Positions 1 through 7,604 of a stretch of 64,000 bases of DNA are shown here, in pieces. Below the pieces are notes generated by a model, which saw only the letters and a program-made list of their open reading frames with translations, was not told where the DNA came from and searched no databases. The stretch covers positions 1-64,000 of the forward strand of contig JAJFGU010000022.1 of the NCBI GenBank assembly GCA_021775955.1, given 5' to 3'. The position numbers were made by a program, and so were the translations under genes. The stretch is from Alphaproteobacteria bacterium (GTDB lineage Bacteria; Pseudomonadota; Alphaproteobacteria; Micavibrionales; Micavibrionaceae). Position 1 is the stretch's first letter. Every line of letters starts with the position of its first letter.

Positions 1-704
1 TCGCCGCCGCGGTCGCGCGCGTGCAGGTTCCAGGCGTCGCCGATGATGACGTGTCGCAAGAACAAGGCGCCGCCGACCCAGACAAGGCGGTGCTTGCGAT
101 AGCGGCCGTCCGGGTCGCGAAAATCGCGAAACTCGATGGCGTAGAGCGTCCGCCCGCCCCACGGGATCGTGTCGAGCACGCCGAAATCCTCCGCCGAGTC
201 GATTTTGACGGCGTTCTTGCCGCCATGTTCGCCCGCCACCCGCACGATCACCGGGTAGGTCAGTCCGGCGGCGTCGATCGCCGCGGCGACCGCATCACGT
301 CGGTCGGGCGCGAAGCGGATCACGCGCGGGACGTCGAGGCTGTCGATTCCCGCCAAAAGCGCCGCACACCGGTCGCGCCGGGAATTGAGGACTCCCGCCG
401 GCGGGTTGAACACCAGCGCGCCGGACGCCGCCGCCAGTTTCTCCAGCTGCAAGAGCGCGAAGCCGTAGAGATCGGCGTCGGCGAGATCGTTGAACAACGG
501 GCGCCCCTCCGCCAGACGTACCGACGTCTTTCCATGCAGAGCCGGGCCAAGCCAAAGGTCGGCGAAATCGAATCCGAGCGGCTTGAGGGCGCTCAGAAGG
601 CACGTACGGCCCGGCCATTCGATGACAGCGTCATCCTGGGCGTCGTTGAGACGCGCCGAAATCACCCCGTCGTCCGGGACGCCCTGCACAGCTGTCAGCT
701 TCAC
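1..704 (-). CDS. ATP-grasp-like protein, C-terminus beyond the window edge
   Basis: I read this gene from the reverse strand. A GTG at 704 opens a frame that stays open for 234 codons to the window edge, so the C-terminus is missing. It begins 27 bases after the tdh stop and in the same frame, so it is probably the third gene of a kbl-tdh transcript. Visible segments are LVFNPPAGVLNS near residues 97-108, YPVIVRVAGEHGGKNAV near 150-166 and an acidic/basic stretch EFRDFRDPDGRYRKHR near 191-206. These resemble the nucleotide-binding core of ATP-grasp enzymes (RimK-like), with a Lys/Gly-rich loop followed by an acidic strand. Codon usage is GC-rich and coding-like, while the longer open frame on the opposite strand looks like its shadow. 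The substrate cannot be inferred. ATP-grasp membership is moderately supported by motif only. Confidence 0.6.
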   Translation of the reverse strand, partial: MKLTAVQGVPDDGVISARLNDAQDDAVIEWPGRTCLLSALKPLGFDFADLWLGPALHGKTSVRLAEGRPLFNDLADADLYGFALLQLEKLAAASGALVFNPPAGVLNSRRDRCAALLAGIDSLDVPRVIRFAPDRRDAVAAAIDAAGLTYPVIVRVAGEHGGKNAVKIDSAEDFGVLDTIPWGGRTLYAIEFRDFRDPDGRYRKHRLVWVGGALFLRHVIIGDAWNLHARDRGG

Positions 705-731
705 CGATCCCGCCCCCGCCTCGCCCGCGAC

Positions 732-1787
732 CTACGCCGACCAGTCGAGCACGACTTTGCCCGAAGCGCCGGAACGCATGGCGTCGAAGCCTTCCTGGAA
801 CTTAGCCACCGGCAGCCGATGCGTGATCACGCGGTCGACGTCTAGGCCCGACTGCAGCATCGCCAGCATCTTGTACCAAGTCTCGAACATTTCGCGGCCG
901 TAGACGCCTTTCACGGTAATCGCCTTGAGAATGATTTTCGGCCAATCGGTTTCGGATTTTCCGGGCGGAATGCCAAGCATCGCGATGCGCCCGCCCATGA
1001 CCATGACGTCGACCATTTGATCGAAAGCCTGAGGGGCCCCGCTCATTTCCATCCCGACGTCGAAACCCTCGGTCATTTTCAAGGAGGCCATCACGTCGTT
1101 CAAGTTCTCCTTGGCGACGTTGACGGGGCGCACGTCGGCGACCTTGGCCGCCAGTTCAAGCCGAAAGTCGTTGACGTCGGTCAGCACGACATGGCGGGCG
1201 CCGACGTGGCGGGCGACGGCGGCGGCCATGATCCCGATCGGACCCGCGCCGGTGACCAGCACGTCTTCGCCGACGAGGTTGAATGAAAGCGCCGTGTGCA
1301 CGGCGTTGCCGAGCGGGTCGAGGATTGCGGCGACGTCGTCGCTTACGTCGTCCGGCAACGGCACGACGTTGAACGCCGGAATGGATAGGTATTCCGCGAA
1401 AGCGCCGGGACGATTGACGCCGACGCCTTTGGTGTCGGGGTCAAGGTGGAAACGCCCAGCCCGCACCGCCCGGCTCTTGGCGCCGACGATGTGGCCTTCG
1501 CCGGACACCCGTCGGCCGACACGCAAGTCGTCGCGTCCCGCCGCGGCGCCGATGTCGGCGATCTCGCCCATAAACTCATGACCGACGATCATTGGCGTCG
1601 GCACCGTTTTCGCGGCCCAGTCGTCCCAATTGAAAATATGGATGTCGGTGCCGCAGATCGCGGTGCGCTTGACGCGGATAAGAACGTCCGACGGTCCCAT
1701 CTCCGGCGCCGGTTCGTCCGACATCCAAATCCCAGGTTCAGGCTTGGCTTTGACCAGGGCTTTCATGGTCGAATTGCGGTCGGTCAT
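732..1787 (-). CDS. tdh: L-threonine 3-dehydrogenase
   Basis: A zinc medium-chain dehydrogenase (351 aa) that oxidises L-threonine to 2-amino-3-ketobutyrate with NAD+ in the cytoplasm. The product feeds Kbl, encoded just upstream. The ATG at 1787 overlaps the kbl stop in an ATGA, so the pair is translationally coupled. A second Met seven residues on also begins the conserved [13 protein letters not shown] start. Catalytic zinc ligands are visible in [10 protein letters not shown] and GHEFMGEI, the Rossmann glycine motif is [13 protein letters not shown], and [14 protein letters not shown] matches the family. Odd: the lobe that in E. coli Tdh carries four structural-zinc cysteines reads [18 protein letters not shown] here, with none of the four. 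The C-terminus is normal. Family assignment is secure; the loss of the structural zinc is seen directly. Confidence 0.93.
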   Translation of the reverse strand: MTDRNSTMKALVKAKPEPGIWMSDEPAPEMGPSDVLIRVKRTAICGTDIHIFNWDDWAAKTVPTPMIVGHEFMGEIADIGAAAGRDDLRVGRRVSGEGHIVGAKSRAVRAGRFHLDPDTKGVGVNRPGAFAEYLSIPAFNVVPLPDDVSDDVAAILDPLGNAVHTALSFNLVGEDVLVTGAGPIGIMAAAVARHVGARHVVLTDVNDFRLELAAKVADVRPVNVAKENLNDVMASLKMTEGFDVGMEMSGAPQAFDQMVDVMVMGGRIAMLGIPPGKSETDWPKIILKAITVKGVYGREMFETWYKMLAMLQSGLDVDRVITHRLPVAKFQEGFDAMRSGASGKVVLDWSA

Positions 1788-2992
1788 GCGAGGGCTCCCA
1801 TGTCGTGGGCGACTTTGGCGAACGCCGCGACCGCGCGATCGATGTGCTCCGGCTCGTGGGCGGCCGACATTTGCGTGCGGATCCGCGCCTTTCCCATCGG
1901 CACGACCGGGAATGAAAACCCGATCACATAGATCCCCTCCTTCAGCAGCCGCGCGGCCATCTCCTGAGCGACGCGGGCCTCGCCGAGCATCACGGGGACG
2001 ATCGGGTGCTCGCCGGGAAGGAGGTCGAATCCGGCGGCCGACATCTTCTCCCGGAACCGTTTGGCGTTGTCGAACAGCTTCGCGCGAAGCGCGTCGGCGC
2101 CTTTTGCGATCTCGATTGCTTTCAAACTCGCACCGGCCACGGCGGGCGCCAACGTGTTCGAGAACAGGTACGGCCGCGCGCGCTGGCGCAACCAATCCAC
2201 AACTTCTTGGTTCCCGGCGACATAGCCGCCCATGGCGCCGCCCAGCGCTTTGCCGAGCGTCCCGGTGAGAATGTCGACGCGCGCCGCGACGCCGTGCAGC
2301 GCCGGCGTGCCGCGCCCCTGCGGACCCATGAAGCCGGTCGCGTGACAATCGTCGACCATCACCAAAGCGCCGTATTTGTCGGCGAGATCGCAAATGTCCG
2401 GAAGCTTTGCGATGTAGCCGTCCATTGAGAAAACGCCATCCGTGACGATCACTTTCGCGTCGGCGCCGTCTTCATCCGCCGCTTTCAACTGCCGCTCCAA
2501 GTCATCCATGTCGGAGTTTGAGAATCGATAGCGCTTCGCCTTCGACAAACGCACGCCGTCGATGATCGATGCATGATTCAAACTGTCGGAAATGATAGCG
2601 TCGTTCGGACCGAACAAAGGTTCGAAGATCGCGCCGTTGGCGTCGAAACATGCTGCGAAGAGGATCGCGTCGTCGTACTCTAGATAGTCAGCGATCGCGT
2701 GCTCGAGCTCTTTGTGAAGTTCTTGCGTTCCGCAAATGAAGCGCACCGAAGCCAACCCTGAACCCCATCGCGTCAGCGCGCGCTCACCAGCTTGGATCAG
2801 TTCAGGACTGCCAGCGAGGCCCAGATAATTGTTCGCGCAGAAGTTCAGCACCTCTCGTTCGCCATCTGATTCGCGCACGCGAATCACCGCCCCCTGCTTC
2901 GACGAAATGATTCGCTCGGGCTTGGTCAGACCCTGTGTCTCGAGCTCGTCGAGATTCTCTCGAACCCGCGCGTAGAACCCGTGGCGATCCAT
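1784..2992 (-). CDS. kbl: glycine C-acetyltransferase (2-amino-3-ketobutyrate CoA ligase)
   Basis: A PLP enzyme of the alpha-oxoamine synthase family (402 aa, as usual). It splits 2-amino-3-ketobutyrate with CoA to glycine and acetyl-CoA, completing the threonine degradation begun by Tdh. The ATG at 2992 (protein start [10 protein letters not shown]) has GGAGG six bases upstream. The longer frame reaching 3058 lacks that support. Visible features: [12 protein letters not shown] near the start, the [10 protein letters not shown] segment that contacts PLP, and the Schiff-base lysine in [15 protein letters not shown]. It is the first gene of the minus-strand unit kbl-tdh-(ATP-grasp-like). The 292 bases upstream are AT-rich compared with the flanks and are shared with the divergent mucR-like gene. 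Confidence 0.95.
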   Translation of the reverse strand: MDRHGFYARVRENLDELETQGLTKPERIISSKQGAVIRVRESDGEREVLNFCANNYLGLAGSPELIQAGERALTRWGSGLASVRFICGTQELHKELEHAIADYLEYDDAILFAACFDANGAIFEPLFGPNDAIISDSLNHASIIDGVRLSKAKRYRFSNSDMDDLERQLKAADEDGADAKVIVTDGVFSMDGYIAKLPDICDLADKYGALVMVDDCHATGFMGPQGRGTPALHGVAARVDILTGTLGKALGGAMGGYVAGNQEVVDWLRQRARPYLFSNTLAPAVAGASLKAIEIAKGADALRAKLFDNAKRFREKMSAAGFDLLPGEHPIVPVMLGEARVAQEMAARLLKEGIYVIGFSFPVVPMGKARIRTQMSAAHEPEHIDRAVAAFAKVAHDMGALA

Positions 2993-3284
2993 TCTATCCT
3001 CCGTGTACAGAGCAAAACGACCCGCCAACCGGCGTGCGCGGTCAGCGTCGTAATACATAAGCAGATCAACGGAAAGCGCCCGGTTCGCGGCGCCAAGTTG
3101 ACCCGGCGCTCATACATCAAAATTCGCATAGAAGAGCGGCAGAAGAGCGGCCCTGATTTTAACTATTCGGCAACACAGATTTATACTTGGTTATTCAATA
3201 AACTTGTTGGTTTTAACTCTACATTATCCATATCACTGCGTTCTTTGCATGAATGCTGTTATTGCGTGCAGAGGCGCCGGAGCG
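2993..3284. promoter_or_regulatory. AT-rich divergent intergenic region between kbl and the MucR-like gene
   Basis: This spacer separates two divergent genes. Its part near 3155-3240 is strikingly AT-rich compared with the very GC-rich genes on both sides, as expected for back-to-back promoters. MucR proteins are known to bind AT-rich promoter DNA, so autoregulation here is plausible. I could not define individual -35/-10 boxes with confidence. Confidence 0.4.
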
Positions 3285-4595
3285 ATGAAGAGCAATCTCG
3301 AGCTGATCGACCTGACGGCCGACATCGTGTCGTCCTACGTCGGCCGCAACGCGGTCGCGTCCGGCGATCTGGCGAACCTCATCGCGCGCATTCATCAGGC
3401 GCTCGCCGACATGTCCGACGTGAGCGACATCACGCGTCCGGCCACGGGCCAGACGCCGGCGGTTCCGATCACGCAGTCGGTCCGCCCCGACCACATCGTC
3501 TGTCTCGAAGACGGTGCGCGGCTGAAGATGCTGAAGCGCTACCTGCGCACGCACTTCGGCCTGACGCCCGACGAGTACCGCGCCAAGTGGGGATTGCCGG
3601 CCAACTATCCGATGACAGCCCCCAACTACGCCAAAACTCGTTCGAGACTGGCCAAGGAATTCGGCCTGGGTCGCAAGACCAGGCCGCACGAAGCGAGCGT
3701 GCGCGGAGAACGCACGACCGCCGCGGCAGCCATGATGGCGCAGCCCGCGACCAACACCGAGGAGAGTGAGATGGTTACGAAAGCGAAGACCTCGAGGTCC
3801 GCGGGAAAGGCCAAGGCCAAAACCGCGACCAAGAAAACGACCGCCCGCAAGGCTCCGGCCAAGCGCGCGGCTGCGAAGAAGCCGGCCGTGAAGCGCACGA
3901 CGGCGAAGAAGACGGCGGCCAAGAAGGCCCCGGCGAAGAAGCTGAAGGCCAAGAAGACGGCGGTGAAGAAGGCTCCGGCCAAGAAGACCGCCGCCCGCAA
4001 GGCCCCGGCGAAGAAGACCGCCGCGAAGCGCAAGCCGGCGAAGAAGACCGCCGCCAAGCGCCGGCCGGCCGCCAAGGCCGCGGCGACCCGCAAGGCCGCT
4101 GTGAAGCGCGCTCCGGCCCGCAAGGCCGCGGCGAAGAAGTCGGCCGCCAAACGCGCTTCGGCGCGCAAGGCTCCGGCCCGCAAGACCGCCGCCCGCAAGA
4201 CGACGCGGAAGACCACCGCCCGCAAGACCACGGCGCGGAAGTCCACAGCGCGGAAGTCGACGGCCCGCAAGGCCCCGGCCCGCAAGACGGCGACGCGCAA
4301 GCCCGCCGCCAAGAAGGCCGCGGTTCGGAAGCCGGCGACCAAGCGCGCCCCGGCGCGCAAGGCCGCGGCGAAGAAACCGGCCCGCAAGACGGCCGCGCGC
4401 AAGGCTCCGGCCAAGCGCAAGGTCGCCAAGAAGCCGGCGGCGAAGCGGACGGCGGCGAAGAAGCCCGCCCGCAAGACCACCGCGCGCAAGGCTCCGGCCA
4501 AGCGCAAGGTCGCCAAGAAGACGGCGGCGAAGCGGACCGCGGCGAAGAAACCCGCCCGCAAGACGGCCGCGCGCAAGGCCCCGGCCAAGCGCTAG
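3285..4595 (+). CDS. MucR/Ros-type regulator fused to a histone H1-like Lys/Ala tail
   Basis: The 436-residue product has two parts. Residues about 1-135 form a MucR/Ros domain: LTADIVSSYVGRNAV, then the zinc-finger-like segment IVCLEDGARLKMLKRYL, then LTPDEYRAKWGLPANYPM and APNYAKTRSRLAKEFGLG, all typical of alphaproteobacterial MucR. From about residue 163 the protein is almost entirely Lys, Ala, Arg, Thr and Pro in AKKPA/ARKTA repeats, like bacterial histone H1-like proteins that coat DNA. An in-frame ATG at 3771 exactly at the join has GGAGAG just upstream, so the tail may also be made alone. I chose the ATG at 3285, where MucR proteins usually begin; an ATG at 3249 is possible. Two in-frame TAG codons cut the tail, and repeat coding continues to 4871. 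Expected role: nucleoid-associated transcription regulation. Confidence 0.8.
   Translation: MKSNLELIDLTADIVSSYVGRNAVASGDLANLIARIHQALADMSDVSDITRPATGQTPAVPITQSVRPDHIVCLEDGARLKMLKRYLRTHFGLTPDEYRAKWGLPANYPMTAPNYAKTRSRLAKEFGLGRKTRPHEASVRGERTTAAAAMMAQPATNTEESEMVTKAKTSRSAGKAKAKTATKKTTARKAPAKRAAAKKPAVKRTTAKKTAAKKAPAKKLKAKKTAVKKAPAKKTAARKAPAKKTAAKRKPAKKTAAKRRPAAKAAATRKAAVKRAPARKAAAKKSAAKRASARKAPARKTAARKTTRKTTARKTTARKSTARKSTARKAPARKTATRKPAAKKAAVRKPATKRAPARKAAAKKPARKTAARKAPAKRKVAKKPAAKRTAAKKPARKTTARKAPAKRKVAKKTAAKRTAAKKPARKTAARKAPAKR
3771..4595 (+). CDS. possible internally initiated histone H1-like protein
   Basis: This is an alternative product nested in frame in the MucR-like gene. The ATG at 3771 follows GAGGAGAG at a spacing suitable for ribosome binding. 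It begins exactly where the MucR homology ends and the Lys/Ala repeat begins (protein start MVTKAKTSRSAGKAK). The 274-residue product would be a free-standing, extremely basic DNA-binding protein. Sequence alone cannot tell whether this start is used or whether two genes fused recently and kept the old ribosome-binding site. Confidence 0.4.
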   Translation: MVTKAKTSRSAGKAKAKTATKKTTARKAPAKRAAAKKPAVKRTTAKKTAAKKAPAKKLKAKKTAVKKAPAKKTAARKAPAKKTAAKRKPAKKTAAKRRPAAKAAATRKAAVKRAPARKAAAKKSAAKRASARKAPARKTAARKTTRKTTARKTTARKSTARKSTARKAPARKTATRKPAAKKAAVRKPATKRAPARKAAAKKPARKTAARKAPAKRKVAKKPAAKRTAAKKPARKTTARKAPAKRKVAKKTAAKRTAAKKPARKTAARKAPAKR

Positions 4596-4871
4596 GCTCC
4601 CGCCTAGCGCAAGGCCGCCAAGAAGCCGGCCGCCAAGCGCACGGCCCGCAAGGCTCCGGCCAAGCGGACCGCCGCCAAGCGTCCGGCCGCGAAGAAGGCG
4701 GCTGCGAAGCGGACTGTGGCGAAAAAGAAGGCGCCGGCCCGCAAGCCGGCCGCCAAGAAGCGGGCTGCGAAGAAGCCGGCTTCAACCGCCGCCACGTTGA
4801 AGGCGATCGCCGCCAAGCGCGCCAAGCGCGCCGCCGCGATCTCCGCCGCGCCGAAGTCGCGCGCGGCCTAA
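4596..4871 (+). pseudogene. remaining in-frame coding for the H1-like tail after two TAG codons
   Basis: After the TAG at 4593-4595 the same frame carries a second TAG at 4605-4607. It then continues without interruption through Lys/Ala/Arg repeat codons to a TAA at 4869-4871, just before a terminator. Both TAGs sit where the repeat pattern predicts AAG (Lys). The stretch ends with a less repetitive segment (STAATLKAIAAKRAKRAA) that looks like a genuine protein C-terminus. So the ancestral gene probably ran to 4871. Either the tail has been truncated, some readthrough occurs, or the two bases are sequence errors in a low-complexity region. Confidence 0.6.
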
Positions 4872-4887
4872 GGCACGCGTTCGAGAG

Positions 4888-4915
4888 CCCGGGCCGGTTC
4901 GCCGGTCCGGGTTTT
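4888..4915 (+). terminator. Rho-independent terminator after the MucR-H1 gene
   Basis: A 10-bp GC-rich stem (one G-U pair) with a TTCG tetraloop spans 4888-4911 and is followed by TTTT. It lies 17 bases after the TAA at 4871, which supports 4871 as the original gene end. Confidence 0.85.
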
Positions 4916-4934
4916 CATCTCTCCAGACTGCTGA

Positions 4935-4964
4935 CGCCGCCGCCTTCGCGCGCGCGGCGTTTTT
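4935..4964 (+). terminator. second terminator-like hairpin
   Basis: CGCCGC at 4935-4940 pairs with GCGGCG at 4954-4959 and is followed by five T. It lies 20 bases beyond the stronger terminator and probably acts as a back-up before the oppositely oriented tRNA gene. Confidence 0.5.
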
Positions 4965-4991
4965 CTTGCTCTAGTCCGGTTTCGGCGGGAT

Positions 4992-5067
<76 letters not shown>

Positions 5068-5196
5068 GAGGTCAGACGGGCGTAGGTACGGAGGGGCCCC
5101 GCCCCTGTCAAGCGGCCCGCAGGGACGCCGGTTGCCGGCCCGCGCCGATGCGGGCTAGAAGCCGTCCGACCGCGCCGCACGCGAAGGGAACCGTCG

Positions 5197-5514
5197 ATGT
5201 CGTTCTTGTGGGCCCTCTACAGCTACTTCATCAGTCCGCTGCTCACGCTTCTGGTCTGGGTGATCATCGCCAACGCGATCCTGTCGTGGCTGATCGCCTT
5301 CAACGTGGTGAACCCGCGCAACCAGTTCGTGAACATGATCGGCCGCTTCACCCACGCGGTGACGGAGCCGCTGTTGCGTCCGCTGCGCCGGATCATCCCG
5401 TCTCTCGGGGGCGTCGACATCACGCCGATCATTCTGATTCTCGGGATCTTTTTCGTGCGCGACTACGTCATCTTCCAGCTTCTGCTGGCACTCAGCGGAG
5501 GCCGCCCGGTCTAG
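5197..5514 (+). CDS. YggT family membrane protein
   Basis: A 105-residue integral membrane protein with two hydrophobic segments (about residues 5-30 and 75-100) flanking the conserved [20 protein letters not shown] and [16 protein letters not shown] signature of the YggT (YCF19-like) family. The family is linked to membrane or cell-division functions, but its biochemical role is not settled. Its TAG stop overlaps the GTG of the DUF167 gene, and that gene overlaps folD, so the three form one transcript. YggT-DUF167 pairs are common in proteobacteria. Confidence 0.9.
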   Translation: MSFLWALYSYFISPLLTLLVWVIIANAILSWLIAFNVVNPRNQFVNMIGRFTHAVTEPLLRPLRRIIPSLGGVDITPIILILGIFFVRDYVIFQLLLALSGGRPV

Positions 5515-5834
5515 TGGCCGGCGCCGTCGTAAAGAAGACCGGCGGCGGCTTTGCGGTGCGGGTGCGGCTGACGCCGAACGCCGCCAAGGACGCCGTCGAC
5601 GGCGTGGCGCGGGACGCGGCGGGAACCCCGCACATCGCCGCCCGCGTCCGCGCCGTGCCGGAAAAAGGCAAGGCCAACGCCGCGCTGGAGGCGCTGCTCG
5701 CCAAGACGCTCGGGGTGCCGAAGACCGCGGTGACGGTCGCCCGGGGCTCGACCGGGCGCGTCAAGACCGTGCATGTGACCGCCGACGGCGACGCGTTCGC
5801 GCGCGCCGCGGCGCTGTGGAGGGATCGCGAATGA
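5514..5834 (+). CDS. DUF167 (YggU) family protein
   Basis: A 106-residue protein of the DUF167/YggU family. Conserved features are [14 protein letters not shown] near the start and [15 protein letters not shown] in the middle, followed by [12 protein letters not shown] chose the GTG at 5514 because it overlaps the yggT stop by one base and gives a protein of family length. The open frame from 5148 would place 122 extra residues inside yggT. Its TGA overlaps the folD ATG. Function in the family is unknown. Confidence 0.88.
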   Translation: MAGAVVKKTGGGFAVRVRLTPNAAKDAVDGVARDAAGTPHIAARVRAVPEKGKANAALEALLAKTLGVPKTAVTVARGSTGRVKTVHVTADGDAFARAAALWRDRE

Positions 5835-6697
5835 ACGCAACGATCATCGACGGCAAGGCCGTGGCGGCCGACGTGCGGGCGCAGGCCGGCGAAGCGGCCG
5901 CCGCCTTCAAGGCCCAGGCCGGCCGCGCGCCGGGCCTCGCCGTCGTTCTGGTCGGCGACGACCCGGCCAGCCAGGTCTACGTCCGCAACAAGATCAAGCA
6001 GACCGAAGAAGCCGGCATGGTCTCGATCGAACGGCGCATGGCGGCCGAGTCGAGCCAGGCGGAGGTCATCGCCGCGGTGCGGGCGCTCAACGCCGACGCC
6101 GCCGTCGATGGGATTCTGGTGCAGCTGCCGCTGCCCGGCCCCATCGATTCCGACGCCGTGATCGCCGAAATCGACCCGGCCAAGGACGTCGACGGGCTCA
6201 CCGCCGCCTCCGCCGGGGCCTTGCTGCTCGGCCGGCCCGGACTGCGGCCGTGCACGCCCACCGGCTGCGTCATCCTCGCCGAACGGGCGCTCGGCGACCT
6301 GACCGGCCAGCACGTCGTGGTCGTCGGCCGTTCGATCCTGGTCGGCAAGCCGGCCGCTCTGCTGTTTTTGGAGAAGAACTGCACGGTCACAGTCGCGCAT
6401 TCCCGCACCCGGGACCTCGCCGGTCTTTGCCGCACCGCCGACGTCCTCGTCGCCGCCGTCGGCCGCCCGGAGATGATCAAGGGCGACTGGATCAAGCCCG
6501 GCGCCTGCGTCGTCGATGTCGGCATCAACCGCGTCCCGGCCCCCGAAAAAGGCGACGGCAAAACCAGGCTGGTCGGCGACGTCGCGTTCGCCGAAGCCGC
6601 CGAGGTCGCCGGCTCCATCACCCCCGTCCCCGGCGGCGTCGGCCCGATGACCATCGCCTGTTTGCTGAAGAATACGGTGAAGGCAACGCGATTTTAA
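5831..6697 (+). CDS. folD: FolD, methylenetetrahydrofolate dehydrogenase/cyclohydrolase
   Basis: A bifunctional one-carbon enzyme (288 aa) that interconverts 5,10-methylene-, methenyl- and 10-formyl-tetrahydrofolate with NADP. Signatures: [16 protein letters not shown] with the catalytic Lys, [14 protein letters not shown], the cofactor loop [16 protein letters not shown], and the C-terminal [15 protein letters not shown]. The ATG at 5831 overlaps the DUF167 stop. Odd: up to the codons for [10 protein letters not shown] the gene is very GC-rich, but the last dozen codons (TGT, TTG, AAT, GCA, CGA, TTT and others) use the style of the sequence to the right. Its TAA overlaps the hicB stop by four bases on the opposite strand. 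The 3' end may come from another genome. Confidence 0.93.
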   Translation: MNATIIDGKAVAADVRAQAGEAAAAFKAQAGRAPGLAVVLVGDDPASQVYVRNKIKQTEEAGMVSIERRMAAESSQAEVIAAVRALNADAAVDGILVQLPLPGPIDSDAVIAEIDPAKDVDGLTAASAGALLLGRPGLRPCTPTGCVILAERALGDLTGQHVVVVGRSILVGKPAALLFLEKNCTVTVAHSRTRDLAGLCRTADVLVAAVGRPEMIKGDWIKPGACVVDVGINRVPAPEKGDGKTRLVGDVAFAEAAEVAGSITPVPGGVGPMTIACLLKNTVKATRF

Positions 6698-7137
6698 GCA
6701 GCTTTTTTCATACTCACCACCATACGACGATCAAGAGCCTCGTAAGCGTCTTCCATGGTTTTCCAGGTGCTGTTTTCGCGCGGGTCAAGAATGCGACGGA
6801 TAAAACTCTCGCCCTTACCCATGCGCTCAGCCATCTCAACTTTGCTCACACCTTTAGCGACCATTTCATTCCACAGCAAAATTTTGGCTTGAACGATAGC
6901 CGGCACATGCAAAGCGCCATCTCTGGACTTAGGGCCCAGCTTTGTTTCAGGCAGCGGGATGGGCTTTTTCAAATGCATATAGCCGGAAATAGCTGTGATA
7001 ACGGCATCACAAACAAGCTCGATCACCTCAGCCCTGGTATCGGCGCCAGTATTCGCGCCAGGTACATCAGGGATATAAGCCATAAAGCCATCCCCATCTT
7101 TCTTAATCTTAACAACATAATAAAAGTCATGTTTCAT
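6694..7137 (-). CDS. hicB: HicB family antitoxin
   Basis: A 147-residue antitoxin. Residues 1-60 show the partially degraded RNase H-like HicB fold ([26 protein letters not shown]). Residues about 85-140 form a helix-turn-helix ([19 protein letters not shown] then ESFIRRIL), as in DNA-binding HicB proteins. It neutralises HicA and represses the operon through the two operators upstream of hicA. hicA precedes hicB in the same direction with a 27-base gap. It is the first gene with the lower-GC composition and abuts folD tail to tail. Confidence 0.88.
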   Translation of the reverse strand: MKHDFYYVVKIKKDGDGFMAYIPDVPGANTGADTRAEVIELVCDAVITAISGYMHLKKPIPLPETKLGPKSRDGALHVPAIVQAKILLWNEMVAKGVSKVEMAERMGKGESFIRRILDPRENSTWKTMEDAYEALDRRMVVSMKKAA

Positions 7138-7164
7138 AGCTTATCACTCCTTAAAGTTTGGTTG

Positions 7165-7386
7165 TTACAGAAAGTCCTTCGCCTTTACGTCCAAATCGCT
7201 ACAAATCTTCTTCAAGAGTCCTTCTCGAATCATTTTTCTTTCACCTACAATAGCCGACAACTTCCCATTCAAGATTACAGTGCCATGACTGCCTGGCCCT
7301 TCTTCCGGAAGATATTCAAATTCAAAGTTGTTTTTACGGGCGTATTTTCTTAGTTTTCTAATAAACTGCCCAGCCAGCACTTCCAT
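7165..7386 (-). CDS. hicA: HicA family mRNA interferase toxin
   Basis: A 73-residue basic protein with the HicA double-stranded-RNA-binding-like fold. GQFIRKLRKYARKNN near the start is followed by PGSHGTVIL, where the conserved catalytic His lies in a G-S-H motif, and ends LLKKICSDLDVKAKDFL. The toxin cleaves mRNA when HicB is lost. It is slightly longer at the N-terminus than minimal HicA. It is the first gene of the hicAB operon. Confidence 0.87.
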   Translation of the reverse strand: MEVLAGQFIRKLRKYARKNNFEFEYLPEEGPGSHGTVILNGKLSAIVGERKMIREGLLKKICSDLDVKAKDFL

Positions 7387-7414
7387 CTCTAGGCCTTATT
7401 TATAATTACATAAT

Positions 7415-7464
7415 CGCACACATACGTGCGATTGTCAATCTAAATTTCGCACATATATATGCGA
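7415..7464 (-). promoter_or_regulatory. paired hicAB operators
   Basis: Two inverted repeats with the same design, TCGCA-N8-TGCGA, lie at 7415-7434 (extended to ATCGCA/TGCGAT) and 7447-7464. Their centres are 31 bp apart, close to three helical turns. They lie 29-78 bases upstream of hicA, where the HTH of HicB is expected to bind for autorepression. Repeat and spacing are seen directly; binding by HicB is inferred. Confidence 0.75.
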
Positions 7465-7604
7465 TTGTAAATGATAAGAAAAGCAAGTGTTATTAATATA
7501 AGGGTTTAATTTAATTGAAGACGAAATTGACGAGACGTATTTAACATACGACGAGCTCAATTGAGACCGCAGGATAACGAAGCGTAGGATGAAAAGATGG
7601 AGAA

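Noticed and set aside
21-845. 274-codon plus-strand open frame at the left edge
   Set aside because: Arg/His/Asp-rich shadow of the minus-strand ATP-grasp-like gene and of the end of tdh; no domain and no ribosome-binding site.
4593-4607. Recoding of TAG as a sense codon
   Set aside because: Neighbouring genes (tdh, yggT) end in TAG at natural positions and no pyrrolysine-type system is visible; truncation, readthrough or sequence error is simpler.
3626-4785. Long minus-strand frames over the H1-like tail, one appearing very hydrophobic (Ala/Phe/Leu)
   Set aside because: Antisense of the AAG/GCC repeat gives artificial Ala/Leu/Phe and Pro/Ser/Trp patterns; not genes.
3780-4870. Short repeated units that could look like a CRISPR or tandem DNA repeat
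   Set aside because: Units are irregular codon-level Lys/Ala repeats in one reading frame, with no constant repeat-spacer structure.
6250-7353. 367-codon plus-strand frame spanning the composition switch
   Set aside because: First half is an off-frame reading of folD, second half is antisense to hicB and hicA.
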